In this document: positions 8,254-15,158 of the stretch, piece after piece
Position numbering within the stretch: position 1 is the first letter of the stretch
Layout of the letters: each line of letters begins with the position of its first letter
Source of the DNA: Fibrella aquatilis
GTDB taxonomy: Bacteria; Bacteroidota; Bacteroidia; Cytophagales; Spirosomataceae
Length of the DNA stretch: 64,000 nucleotides
Reading direction: 5' to 3'
NCBI RefSeq assembly: GCF_017353255.1
Contig: NZ_JAFMYU010000015.1
Location: 1 to 64,000 of the forward strand
Notes under the pieces: model-generated
Told to the model about the DNA's origin: nothing
What the model saw: only the letters and a program-made list of their open reading frames with translations
The model's database searches: none
Translations under genes and position numbers: made by a program

Positions 8254-8724
8254 ATGGACATTTCGCAGGACGACGTGCAGACCCTATTTCGGAGTTTAAA
8301 CGCGCATGGTGTGCAGTATTTGCTGGTAGGCGGCATGGCCAACATTGTTCACGGCTACATCCGCACCACTGAAGACCTTGATTTATGGATTCGGGTAGGT
8401 GATGAAAACAAAGCTCAACTGGTGCAGGCACTGGCAGAAAATGAAGTGGCTGGAGCCGAGTTGTTGCTGAATGTACCGTTGCTCTTCGGTTGGTCTACTG
8501 TTTCGGTGGGTAAACGGGGTTTTACGTTGGACATGGGCCATTCGCTGAAGGCGTTCGCCGATGAGGAATTTGATGCCTGTTACGCCCGCGCCCGCCAGGC
8601 CACGTTTGACGATGTTCCGTTTAAAGTGCTCAACCTGACCGATTTGATTGCCGAAAAAAAGGCCACCGGTCGCCCAAAAGACCTTGGCGATATTGATGAA
8701 CTACTTCGTATCCAGAAACAATAA
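8254..8724 (+). CDS. Nucleotidyltransferase-fold protein (DUF6036-like)
   Basis: From ATG 8254 this is a 156-residue protein. LLVGGMANIVHGYIRTTEDLDLWI has the GG...DxD pattern of minimal nucleotidyltransferases, and EKKATGRPKDLGDIDEL is the usual C-terminal helix of AbiEii/DUF6036-like proteins. Such proteins are often one half of toxin-antitoxin pairs, but no clear partner is next to it. The frame stays open back to an ATG at 8143, adding 37 residues of doubtful value. It separates the MarR gene from the fadN-like gene and may have been inserted there. Confidence 0.7.
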   Translation: MDISQDDVQTLFRSLNAHGVQYLLVGGMANIVHGYIRTTEDLDLWIRVGDENKAQLVQALAENEVAGAELLLNVPLLFGWSTVSVGKRGFTLDMGHSLKAFADEEFDACYARARQATFDDVPFKVLNLTDLIAEKKATGRPKDLGDIDELLRIQKQ

Positions 8725-8739
8725 ATGAGTTTAAAGGCT

Positions 8740-8923
8740 AAGGTCTAAGGTTTAAGGTTGCTTCGCGCTGTAGGTTGCTGACGCGTGGCCCTTCGACAAG
8801 CTCAGGGTGACAATAACCTTGAATCAAGTAAAGAACATGTTATAGTAGCCCGTCACCCTGAGCTTGTCGAAGGGCCACGCGTCAGCAACCTACAGCGTGA
8901 AGCAACCTTAAACCTTAGACCTT
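8740..8923. repeat. Composite inverted repeat, copy B (72-base arms)
   Basis: Arms 8740-8811 and 8852-8923 match at 71 of 72 positions, and the single difference is a possible G-U pair in plus-strand RNA. From outside in, the arm has heptads (TAAGGTC, TAAGGTT), TTGCTTCGCGCTG, TTGCTGACGCG, then GGCCCTTCGACAAGCTCAGG. The 40-base loop 8812-8851 is homologous to those of copies A and C. The element ends 13 bases before the start codon of the fadN-like gene, so it would form the leader of that gene in any transcript from the MarR promoter. Confidence 0.95.
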
Positions 8924-8936
8924 GAACCCCCTCCCT

Positions 8937-11372
8937 ATGGAAGCCACTCTCGAAAAACCCAAAACACAAGTGAAAAACCGCAGCATCCGGCGCGTAGCCG
9001 TACTGGGATCGGGCATTATGGGGTCGCGTATTGCGGCGCATTTTGCCAATATCGGCGTTGACGTACTCCTGCTCGACATGGTTCCACGTGAACCAAACCC
9101 CGCCGAAACGGCTAAAGGCCTCACCACCACCCACCCCGCCGTGCGCAACCGGATGGTGAACGACGCCTGGCAGACCATGCTAAAAGCGTCGCCCGCCTCG
9201 CTCTACAGCCCCAAATTCGCCGACCGAGTGAAACTGGGCAACTTCGACGATAACCTCAAAGACATTGCCAACTATGATTGGGTGATTGAGGTAATCGTGG
9301 AGCGGCTCGACATCAAACAGTCGCTATATGAGCGCGTGGAGCAGTTCCGTAAGCCCGGTACGCTCATCACCAGCAACACGTCGGGTATTCCGATGCACCT
9401 GCTGACCGAAGGCCGGAGCGACGATTTTCGCCGGAATTTCTGCGGCACGCACTTCTTTAACCCCCCCCGCTACCTGCGCCTGCTCGAAATCATTCCCGGC
9501 CCCGACACCGACCCCGCCATCATCGACTTCCTGATGAACTATGGCGACCTGTATCTGGGCAAAACCACCGTGCTCTGCAAAGACACGCCCGGCTTCATTG
9601 CCAACCGGCTGGGCATCTTCGCCATGATTCAGACCATCCGCGTGGCCGAAGACATGGGCCTCACGGTAGAAGAAGTAGACAAGCTGACCGGCCCGGTGGT
9701 GGGCCGTCCCAAGTCGGGTACGTTCCGGCTGTCGGACGTGGTGGGTTTGGATACGACCGTCAACGTGGCAAGCAATTTGGTGAAACTGGAGTACGACGAG
9801 TCGCACAAAGCGTTTGAACTGCCTGCGGTGATGCAGAAACTGTATGACAACAAGTGGCTGGGCGACAAGACGGGGCAGGGTTTTTACAAGAAAACGAAAG
9901 ACGAGAAGGGTAAAACGGCCATTCTGGCCCTGAACCTGAAAACGTTCGAGTACGAGCCGTCGCAGAAGGTAAAATTTGCGACGCTGGAAAGCACCAAGGC
10001 CATTGACAGCCTGCGGAAGCGGTTTTCAGTGCTGCTGGCCGGGACGGATAAAGCGGGCGAGTTCTACCGCCGCACCTTTGCCGACGGGTTCCAATATGCC
10101 ACCAACCGCATTCCCGAAGTAGCCGACGAGCTATTCAAAATCGATGAGGCCATCAAAGCAGGCTTCGGCTGGCAGATGGGCCTGTTCGAGACCTGGGATG
10201 CCATTGGCGTACCACAGGGCATCGAGATGATGGAGAAGCTGGACCGCAAACCTGCACAGTGGGTTTACGACATGGCCGCCTCTGGCGCTACGAGCTTCTA
10301 CAAAACCTCGACCGGCAAGAAGCAGTATTACGACATTCCGTCGAAGAGCTACAAGACCATTCCGGGTACCGAGTCGTTTCTGATTCTCGAAAGCCTGAGC
10401 GACAACATTATCTGGAAAAATGCCGGTGCGGCCATCTATGACCTTGGCGACGGCATTATCAATCTCGAATTCCGCTCGAAGATGAACACCTTTGGGGCCG
10501 AGGTGATTGAGGGTGTAAACAAGGCTGTGGCGCTGGCCGAGAAGGACTTTCGGGGCCTTGTAATTGGCAACGATTCGACGGAGGCATTCTCGGCGGGGGC
10601 CAACCTGGCTACGCTGTTCATGTTTGCCCTGGAGCAGGAGTACGACGAAATCAACCTGATGATTGCGCAGTTCCAACAAACCATGATGCGGACGCGATAC
10701 TCGTCGATCCCCGTGGTGGGCGCACCGCATTCGCTGGCCTTGGGTGGTGGCTGCGAAATAAACCTCCACTGCGACCGCGTGGTGGCGCATTCGGAGACGT
10801 ACATGGGCCTGGTGGAAGTGGGCGTGGGCCTAATTCCGGCCGGTGGGGGCACCAAAGAAATGGCTGCCCGCTGTTCGGATCTCTACCAAACCGGCGACCC
10901 GGAGCTGAACATCCTGCAAAGCGCGTACATGAACATCGCCACGGCGAAGGTGTCGACGTCGGCGCAGGAGGCCCGCGAAATGAACTACCTGCTGCCCTCA
11001 GCGCAGATTGTGCTGAACCGCAGCCGCCAGATTGCCGAAGCCAAGCAGGTGGCCATTGAACTCGCCGAAAATGGCTACACCCAGCCCAAACCCCGCACCG
11101 ACATTAAAGTGCAGGGCAAAACGGGGATTGCGCTGTTCAAAGCGGGTATCACGGCTATGAAAATGGGCCGTTTCATCTCCGACCACGACCTGAAAATTGC
11201 CGATAAACTGGCCTATGTCATCTGCGGCGGCGACCTCAGCAGCCCCCAAACCGTATCGGAAAAATACCTCCTTGACCTGGAGCGCGAAGCCTTCCTCTCC
11301 CTCACCGGCGAGAAGAAAACCCTGGAGCGCATTCAGAGCCTGTTGCAAGGTGGAAAGCCGTTGCGGAATTAA
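8937..11372 (+). CDS. fadN: Bifunctional 3-hydroxyacyl-CoA dehydrogenase/enoyl-CoA hydratase (FadN-type)
   Basis: An 811-residue beta-oxidation enzyme. The N-terminal NAD-binding dehydrogenase begins with AVLGSGIMGSRIAAHFAN and continues through the HxFNPP-like segment GTHFFNPPRYLRLLEIIPG. The C-terminal third is a crotonase domain with the oxyanion-hole regions AFSAGANLATLF and SLALGGGCEINLHCD. The order (dehydrogenase first) is that of B. subtilis FadN, not E. coli FadB. ATG 8937 is preferred over the TTG at 8922, which overlaps the repeat. The partner thiolase is likely the gene at 63017. The stop codon lies in a palindrome, and a second copy of the gene's end is at 12150-12237. Confidence 0.9.
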   Translation: MEATLEKPKTQVKNRSIRRVAVLGSGIMGSRIAAHFANIGVDVLLLDMVPREPNPAETAKGLTTTHPAVRNRMVNDAWQTMLKASPASLYSPKFADRVKLGNFDDNLKDIANYDWVIEVIVERLDIKQSLYERVEQFRKPGTLITSNTSGIPMHLLTEGRSDDFRRNFCGTHFFNPPRYLRLLEIIPGPDTDPAIIDFLMNYGDLYLGKTTVLCKDTPGFIANRLGIFAMIQTIRVAEDMGLTVEEVDKLTGPVVGRPKSGTFRLSDVVGLDTTVNVASNLVKLEYDESHKAFELPAVMQKLYDNKWLGDKTGQGFYKKTKDEKGKTAILALNLKTFEYEPSQKVKFATLESTKAIDSLRKRFSVLLAGTDKAGEFYRRTFADGFQYATNRIPEVADELFKIDEAIKAGFGWQMGLFETWDAIGVPQGIEMMEKLDRKPAQWVYDMAASGATSFYKTSTGKKQYYDIPSKSYKTIPGTESFLILESLSDNIIWKNAGAAIYDLGDGIINLEFRSKMNTFGAEVIEGVNKAVALAEKDFRGLVIGNDSTEAFSAGANLATLFMFALEQEYDEINLMIAQFQQTMMRTRYSSIPVVGAPHSLALGGGCEINLHCDRVVAHSETYMGLVEVGVGLIPAGGGTKEMAARCSDLYQTGDPELNILQSAYMNIATAKVSTSAQEAREMNYLLPSAQIVLNRSRQIAEAKQVAIELAENGYTQPKPRTDIKVQGKTGIALFKAGITAMKMGRFISDHDLKIADKLAYVICGGDLSSPQTVSEKYLLDLEREAFLSLTGEKKTLERIQSLLQGGKPLRN

Positions 11373-11435
11373 ACCGCAGCGGCGGACCGTCTATAAGGTT
11401 TTCAAAACCTTATAGACGGTCCGCCGCTGCGGTTT
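11371..11435. repeat. Perfect 32-base inverted repeat at the end of the fadN-like gene
   Basis: Arms 11371-11402 and 11404-11435 match perfectly around a single central base. The arm begins AAACCGCAGCGGCGGACCGT and contains TATAAGGTTTT. The last two bases of the upstream TAA stop codon are the first two bases of the arm. A similar TATA(A/C)GGTTTT hairpin followed by the same terminator hairpin occurs at 13022-13089. Confidence 0.93.
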
Positions 11436-11436
11436 G

Positions 11437-11472
11437 AAAAGGGTCATTCCTGCACAGGAATGACCCTTTTTT
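11437..11472 (+). terminator. Intrinsic terminator-like hairpin
   Basis: Stem GGGTCATTCCTG/CAGGAATGACCC with a 2-base loop, flanked by A-run and T-run, so it could terminate in both directions. The same stem recurs at 13056-13089. It would end the fadN-like transcript before the toxin-antitoxin pair. Confidence 0.75.
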
Positions 11473-11518
11473 GGGTAGATTTGTTAAGGGAACACAGGGC
11501 TGTATAACTGATTTATTT

Positions 11519-11683
11519 ATGAAAACGACAAAACCACTGGCTCCGCGTGAGGTAGAGAAAACAGATAAGCGCAAGAAAAAGCGGAACTTGGATAACTCGT
11601 CGCTAAAATCGCTTTTTGGTAAGAGCCCCGAAAAAATCTGGGACAAGGATATACATACGGGCGAAGGGAATTTTAGTTTCTAA
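11519..11683 (+). CDS. Putative antitoxin of the PIN toxin at 11683
   Basis: A 54-residue, strongly basic N-terminal half (KTDKRKKKRNLDNSS) is followed by SLKSLFGKSPEKIWDKDIHTGEGNFSF. No DNA-binding fold is evident at this length. Its stop codon overlaps the toxin start codon by one base (TAATG), the usual translational coupling of antitoxin and toxin. The C-terminal part would be expected to wrap the toxin. The frame is open upstream to 11471, but ATG 11519 fits the typical size. Family not recognised, and the call rests on position. Confidence 0.65.
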   Translation: MKTTKPLAPREVEKTDKRKKKRNLDNSSLKSLFGKSPEKIWDKDIHTGEGNFSF

Positions 11684-12144
11684 TGGACGAAATTATTCTC
11701 GACACCATCGTATTCGACTACTTGACGCGTAACCAAAAGGCATTGTCAGCAACTGCCAGAAAGCGGATTGAGCAGGCTGATACAGTGTACGTAAGCGTAA
11801 TAAGTATCTGGGAGTTGGCTAATCATGTTCGTGAGGGTCTGATAGTCCTAAACGCCAATTTCGACAGCGCTTATCAAGAAGCGCTACAGATCCTGGGCCT
11901 CACCTTGCTTGATACACAATGGTCTGCGCTTAGCTATCTGGCCACATTCGAATACCAGATTATCAGCAAACCTTGGCAGCGAACGGTTAACGAAGTGACC
12001 ACCACGGGTGTGAAGCAGGAACTCCACAAAGACCCTTTCGACCGTATGATTATTGCTCATGGCTTGGCGCTGAATTTACCCGTTGTCTCACCAGACACGC
12101 TTTTCCCGTATTACGTTGACCGGGGGTTGCAGGTCATCTGGTAA
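11683..12144 (+). CDS. PIN-domain toxin (VapC-like)
   Basis: A 153-residue PIN nuclease. The first acidic residue is Asp7 in IILDTIVFDY. SVISIWELA supplies the conserved Glu, and HKDPFDRMIIAHGL plus VVSPDTLF supply the later acidic residues. These match VapC-type RNA-cleaving toxins of the COG3744 style. It is coupled to the small gene before it. The pair lies between the true end of the fadN-like gene and a displaced copy of that end, so it looks inserted. Codon use is more AT-rich than its neighbours by eye. Confidence 0.88.
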   Translation: MDEIILDTIVFDYLTRNQKALSATARKRIEQADTVYVSVISIWELANHVREGLIVLNANFDSAYQEALQILGLTLLDTQWSALSYLATFEYQIISKPWQRTVNEVTTTGVKQELHKDPFDRMIIAHGLALNLPVVSPDTLFPYYVDRGLQVIW

Positions 12145-12149
12145 CGCGT

Positions 12150-12237
12150 AAATACCTCCTCTCTCACCGGCGAGAAGAAAACCCTAGAGCGCATCCAGAG
12201 CCTGTTGCAAGGGGGTAAGCCCTTGCGGAATCAATAG
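12150..12237 (+). pseudogene. Displaced second copy of the fadN-like 3' end
   Basis: Bases 12163-12231 match 11301-11369, the end of the fadN-like gene, at 64 of 69 positions. All five differences are at third codon positions and silent. The copy then reads Gln and TAG, where the gene itself reads TAA. Upstream, the 10 bases AAATACCTCC at 12150-12159 match 11262-11271, with 26 bases missing in between. There is no start codon or upstream gene, so this is a remnant. It forms a direct repeat flanking the palindrome, terminator and PIN pair. Confidence 0.9.
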
Positions 12238-12252
12238 TCATTGGGTAGCTTC

Positions 12253-12312
12253 TTTGTCGGATAAGTTTCACTTCTTGCTATCGATGGTAAGTATTGAAAC
12301 TTATCCGACAAA
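12253..12312. repeat. 18-base perfect inverted repeat, 24-base loop
   Basis: Arms 12253-12270 (TTTGTCGGATAAGTTTCA) and 12295-12312 are exact reverse complements. The element lies just after the displaced fadN end and just before a possible promoter. It does not resemble the heptad repeats. Confidence 0.85.
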
Positions 12313-12316
12313 ATAG

Positions 12317-12324
12317 TACGTTTG
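12317..12324 (+). promoter_or_regulatory. Possible -7 box (TACGTTTG)
   Basis: Fits TAnnTTTG exactly, but no plus-strand gene follows before 12706. A transcript from here would run antisense to the small gene at 12390-12527 and meet the hairpin at 12587. No -33 element was found. Confidence 0.35.
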
Positions 12325-12340
12325 TACCGTAGTAAACACA

Positions 12341-12372
12341 AAAGCCCCCTGTCCGTTAAGGCAGAGGGCTTT
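12341..12372 (-). terminator. Terminator-like hairpin after the 45-residue gene
   Basis: Arms AAAGCCCCCTG and CAGAGGGCTTT have one mismatch and a 10-base loop. On the minus strand the stem is followed by CTTTTGTGTTT, a T-rich tract. It lies 18 bases past the stop of the small minus-strand gene. The plus-strand T-run is only three bases. Confidence 0.5.
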
Positions 12373-12389
12373 CGGTAAGCGGTGACTAC

Positions 12390-12527
12390 TTACTGGTGTC
12401 GATAGTAGGATATCAACATTGAGAAAGCAGTCCGTATCAGCGTCCCAATCGTCGAGATTAAGGGCTGATACTTTTTGAGCAAGCTTAGTATTCTTTCTAC
12501 CAGGCTCTGCTTGTTTGACTTGACCAT
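12390..12527 (-). CDS. 45-residue hydrophobic-tailed peptide, possible type I toxin
   Basis: From ATG 12527 the peptide has a polar basic start (MVKSNKQSLVERILSLLKKY) and a tail with one potential membrane or amphipathic helix (LISTIGTLIRTAFSMLISYY). It has a terminator-like hairpin downstream and sits among toxin-antitoxin genes. The open frame extends to 12809, but that part runs antisense through the higA-like gene and is unlikely to be used. No minus-strand TAnnTTTG box was found. A plus-strand promoter and terminator flank it. The toxin idea is inference from size, composition and place. Confidence 0.45.
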   Translation of the reverse strand: MVKSNKQSLVERILSLLKKYQPLISTIGTLIRTAFSMLISYYRHQ

Positions 12528-12586
12528 ATTGTAGTTATGGTTTAAGTGAAATGGAATGACACGCTCTCCGCGCGTGACAACGGTTA

Positions 12587-12615
12587 AAAGGGCTGCTCTA
12601 ACAGCCCTTTTTCTG
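12587..12615 (+). terminator. Intrinsic terminator, bidirectional
   Basis: Stem AAAGGGCTG/CAGCCCTTT (12587-12595, 12602-12610), loop CTCTAA, then a T-run. The minus strand also has a run of four T. No plus-strand gene ends here, which suggests a non-coding transcript or a terminator left by a lost gene. Confidence 0.7.
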
Positions 12616-12648
12616 TTTGCAAGATAGTTTGAATCAACTCTAAAGTAG

Positions 12649-12675
12649 AACTTCTCTTTTCGTAGAAGAGAAGTT
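12649..12675. promoter_or_regulatory. 10-base inverted repeat before the higA-like gene
   Basis: AACTTCTCTT and AAGAGAAGTT are perfect reverse complements with a 7-base gap, 30 bases before the start codon. A possible operator for the HTH protein that follows, or a leader hairpin. Confidence 0.45.
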
Positions 12676-12705
12676 ATAAGTAGACATGTTGCTCTTTCAA
12701 CACTC

Positions 12706-13014
12706 ATGCATAACCCTTCCCATCCCGGCGAAATCTTGAAGAACCTGTATCTGGACGGTGCTAACCTAACCGTTACGCAGGCGGCGGGCGCGTTGGGTAT
12801 TAGCCGCAAAACGTTGTCGCAAATTATTAATGGTCGTGTTGGGATTAGTGCGCAGATGGCGTTGCTGCTGGCGCAGGCATTCCCAACAACTACGCCGCAA
12901 CTATGGCTGAATTTGCAGCAGCAATATGATCTCTGGCAGGCTCAGCGAAAGCCTGTTCCGGTGATTTCACCGCTTTGGCAACCATGGCCCAAAACAGCAA
13001 CGGCGCGGCGTTAA
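12706..13014 (+). CDS. higA: HigA-family antitoxin (XRE-type HTH), no adjacent toxin
   Basis: A 102-residue protein with the hallmark N-terminus NPSHPGEILKNLYLDG and a helix-turn-helix (TVTQAAGALGISRKTLSQIINGRVGIS), then helices typical of HigA/VapI antitoxins. The partner HigB is normally encoded immediately upstream. Here the 178 bases upstream contain only a terminator and a small inverted repeat, with no RelE-fold frame. It is therefore an orphan, unless it regulates the RelE-like toxin encoded 335 bases downstream, which has its own antitoxin gene. Residues after about 90 are basic and look disordered. Confidence 0.85.
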   Translation: MHNPSHPGEILKNLYLDGANLTVTQAAGALGISRKTLSQIINGRVGISAQMALLLAQAFPTTTPQLWLNLQQQYDLWQAQRKPVPVISPLWQPWPKTATARR

Positions 13015-13021
13015 TTGGCCG

Positions 13022-13089
13022 AACCTATACGGTTTTAGAAACTGTATAGGTTTGAGAAAGGGTCATTCCTGCGCAGGAATGACCCTTTT
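13022..13089. repeat. Two-hairpin element, second copy
   Basis: Hairpin one (13022-13053) pairs AACCTATACGGTTT with AAACTGTATAGGTT, with one G-U-compatible difference. Hairpin two (13056-13089) is AAAGGGTCATTCCTG and its complement, followed by TTTT, the same terminator stem as at 11437-11472. The order is the same in both places. The element separates the higA-like gene from the RelBE-like pair. Confidence 0.85.
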
Positions 13090-13149
13090 ATGTGTTTTAA
13101 TTATGGAGCGTTATATTTACTGAGGAACCTGAGTAATAACAATATTCCC

Positions 13150-13368
13150 ATGAAACCGCAATTCATCACTGACGATAAAGGCAATCGGACGGCTGTGATT
13201 CTGCCAATCACAGACTATAACAAACTGTTGGATGAACTCGATGAGCAAGACACGGTTCGGATGTATGCGAAGGCTAAAGAAGAAAAGCTGACATTCAGGC
13301 CGCTCAGCGAGGCACTAGCTGATATCGATGCCAAACGACAGAAACGCCGTGTATCAGGTAAAACTTAG
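13150..13368 (+). CDS. RelB/Phd-like antitoxin
   Basis: From ATG 13150 this is 72 residues: KPQFITDDKGNRTAVILPITDYNKLLDELDEQDTV is the N-terminal dimerisation and DNA-binding part of Phd/YefM or RelB-like antitoxins. The charged tail (PLSEALADIDAKRQKRRV) should bind the toxin. The gene overlaps the toxin gene that follows by about 20 bases, as usual for translational coupling. The frame is open upstream to 13090, but the added residues come from the terminator region. Confidence 0.85.
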   Translation: MKPQFITDDKGNRTAVILPITDYNKLLDELDEQDTVRMYAKAKEEKLTFRPLSEALADIDAKRQKRRVSGKT

Positions 13369-13600
13369 TAACCGGGCGTCAAAAACGCTCGAAAAGTTGG
13401 CTGATGGTATTTACGAACGCTTAGTTGATGCCATTCATGCGCTAGCCGATAATCCACGTCCATCTGACTGTAAGAAATTGAAAGGTCAACAAGGTTATCG
13501 AATTCGGGTTGGGGAATACCGGGTTATCTATGACATTGAAGATGACCAACTATTGGTCTTCGTTATTGACGTCGGGCACCGCCGCGAGATATATCGTTAA
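13349..13600 (+). CDS. relE: RelE-family mRNA interferase toxin
   Basis: From GTG 13349 this is 83 residues (YQVKLSNRASKTLEKLADGIYERLVDAI...). The DCKKLKGQQGYRIRVGEYRVIYDI stretch and the end VIDVGHRREIYR are diagnostic of RelE/ParE toxins. The arginines in RIRVGEYR and the final His-Arg-Arg-x-x-Tyr fit a ribosome-dependent RNase. An ATG at 13328 is in frame and would add seven residues and a longer overlap with the antitoxin. Together with 13150-13368 it forms a complete type II module. Confidence 0.9.
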   Translation: MYQVKLSNRASKTLEKLADGIYERLVDAIHALADNPRPSDCKKLKGQQGYRIRVGEYRVIYDIEDDQLLVFVIDVGHRREIYR

Positions 13601-13677
13601 CGAGCCGAAGAACTCATAAGGTTTTGGCTTGGAGGTGAAGTAATTTTCCGCCTCTCTTCCCTCCTCCATCTATCCTT

Positions 13678-15039
13678 TTAAATACACTCCTCCGCCACCC
13701 GTTCTCCCGAACGGATAGCCCCTTCGATGTAGCCGTTCCAGACGGGGGCGGTTTCGGTGCCGGCCCAGTGAATGCGGCCAACGGGTTCGCGGAGGGCCGG
13801 ACCGTGCTCGGTCCAGACGCCGGGGCCAAACAAGCCCGCGTAACAACCCTGACTGTAAGGTTCGTTCAAAAAACTATGGTCTATATACTGCTGCGGGGTG
13901 CGGGCGGCTTCACCGAAGAAAGTAGTAAAGGCCGTTAAAGCAGCCTCTTGGCGCTCATTATCAGTTAGTTCTGAAAAAGCCCGTGCCTGATTACCCAGTA
14001 CAAACCCCATCAGGATACCCCGGCTGCCGTCTTTCGGCGACGTGTCGAACGTGACGGTGATATAGCCGTCGGTGGTGGCGGCGAGGCCGTTGAGGGCGGG
14101 CGTAGTGCCGTTGGCGGTGCGCCAGAACGGTCGGTCGTAGATGGCGTAGCATTTCCAGACGGCCCCCATCGGAATGCGTTGCAACAGGGCTTGTCGGGCG
14201 GGGGGCAGGGGCGGTTTGAACTGAATGGCCTCTTGTAACACGGGCGGAATGGCCACCACTACGCGCTCGGCATCAAACGAGAAACCCTCACCCGTGACCG
14301 TGACCCCCGTTGGAGTCTGGCTAATCCGTTGCACGGGGCTGTTGAGCCGAATGCGGTCGCCAAGTTCGGCGGCCATGTGGTTGGCCATGCTTTGGGCACC
14401 ACCCACAAACCGTTCTTCTTGCGCTCCATTTTTCACGTTCATCAGCAGCTCCAAATCCCCGCCCGATTTGGCATAGAACAAGGCGTGCAGCAGCGAAATA
14501 TCGGCGGGGTCGGCGGCCCAGATAGCCTCGGCGGCAACCTTAAAAAACTGACGCGCCGTGTCGAGGCCAATGGTTTGCTCCATCCAGGTGGCGAGCGTCA
14601 TGGAGTCGTAGAGGTAGGCATTGGGGCTGTCCCAGGGTGCTTCCAAATTGATGCCCTTCGACAGTTTGTTCATCCGCTTGATGGCCCGGTCGAGGCTGAG
14701 GAGTGAGAGAACAGACAGGGGTGGGATAAGGCCCTTGTACCGTTTTATTTTTCCCCGGAAGTATTGCGTACTACGGCCTTCGTCGTAGGTTTTGAACGTT
14801 TCGACGCCATACTCCTTAGCCAGGGCGTATAGTCGATCCTGCGTAGGTCCAGCCCAGGCGCCACCCAAGTCAACATACTGGCCATCAGCGAGTTGCATTG
14901 TCCAGACGCGACCACCCACCCGATCGCGGGCTTCAAGCACCAGCACCGATTTGCCCGCGCGGTGCAGCTGCCGGGCGGCGGTGAGGCCGGCATAGCCCGC
15001 GCCAATAATAATAACGTCGTAAGTAGCAGTCGATTCCAT
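13678..15039 (-). CDS. Flavin monoamine oxidase family protein
   Basis: A 453-residue amine oxidase. The N-terminal FAD motif is DVIIIGAGYAGLTAARQLHRAGKSVLVLEARDRVGGRVWT. The C-terminal WAGTETAPVWNGYIEGAIRSGERVAEE is the second FAD-contact block of MAO-type enzymes. There is no signal peptide, so it is probably cytoplasmic. Likely substrates are primary amines or polyamines, but the sequence does not decide. I start at ATG 15039 (MESTATYD), as the residues before it lack family similarity. It is divergent from the MFS gene that follows. Confidence 0.9.
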   Translation of the reverse strand: MESTATYDVIIIGAGYAGLTAARQLHRAGKSVLVLEARDRVGGRVWTMQLADGQYVDLGGAWAGPTQDRLYALAKEYGVETFKTYDEGRSTQYFRGKIKRYKGLIPPLSVLSLLSLDRAIKRMNKLSKGINLEAPWDSPNAYLYDSMTLATWMEQTIGLDTARQFFKVAAEAIWAADPADISLLHALFYAKSGGDLELLMNVKNGAQEERFVGGAQSMANHMAAELGDRIRLNSPVQRISQTPTGVTVTGEGFSFDAERVVVAIPPVLQEAIQFKPPLPPARQALLQRIPMGAVWKCYAIYDRPFWRTANGTTPALNGLAATTDGYITVTFDTSPKDGSRGILMGFVLGNQARAFSELTDNERQEAALTAFTTFFGEAARTPQQYIDHSFLNEPYSQGCYAGLFGPGVWTEHGPALREPVGRIHWAGTETAPVWNGYIEGAIRSGERVAEECI

Positions 15040-15158
15040 ACGCAACAAGGAGGTGAGCAGCGCAATAGTAGGAAAAATTCAGGCAAGTAAATAACCCAAC
15101 TGCTGCGCCGTTGGCTGACTTTTTAGCGGCATGTTGGTCACGTACTTGTTAGCATATT

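Noticed and set aside
12528-12809. N-terminal extension of the 45-residue minus-strand frame
   Set aside because: It runs opposite the start of the higA-like gene and through a terminator. Only the part from ATG 12527 looks like a peptide gene.
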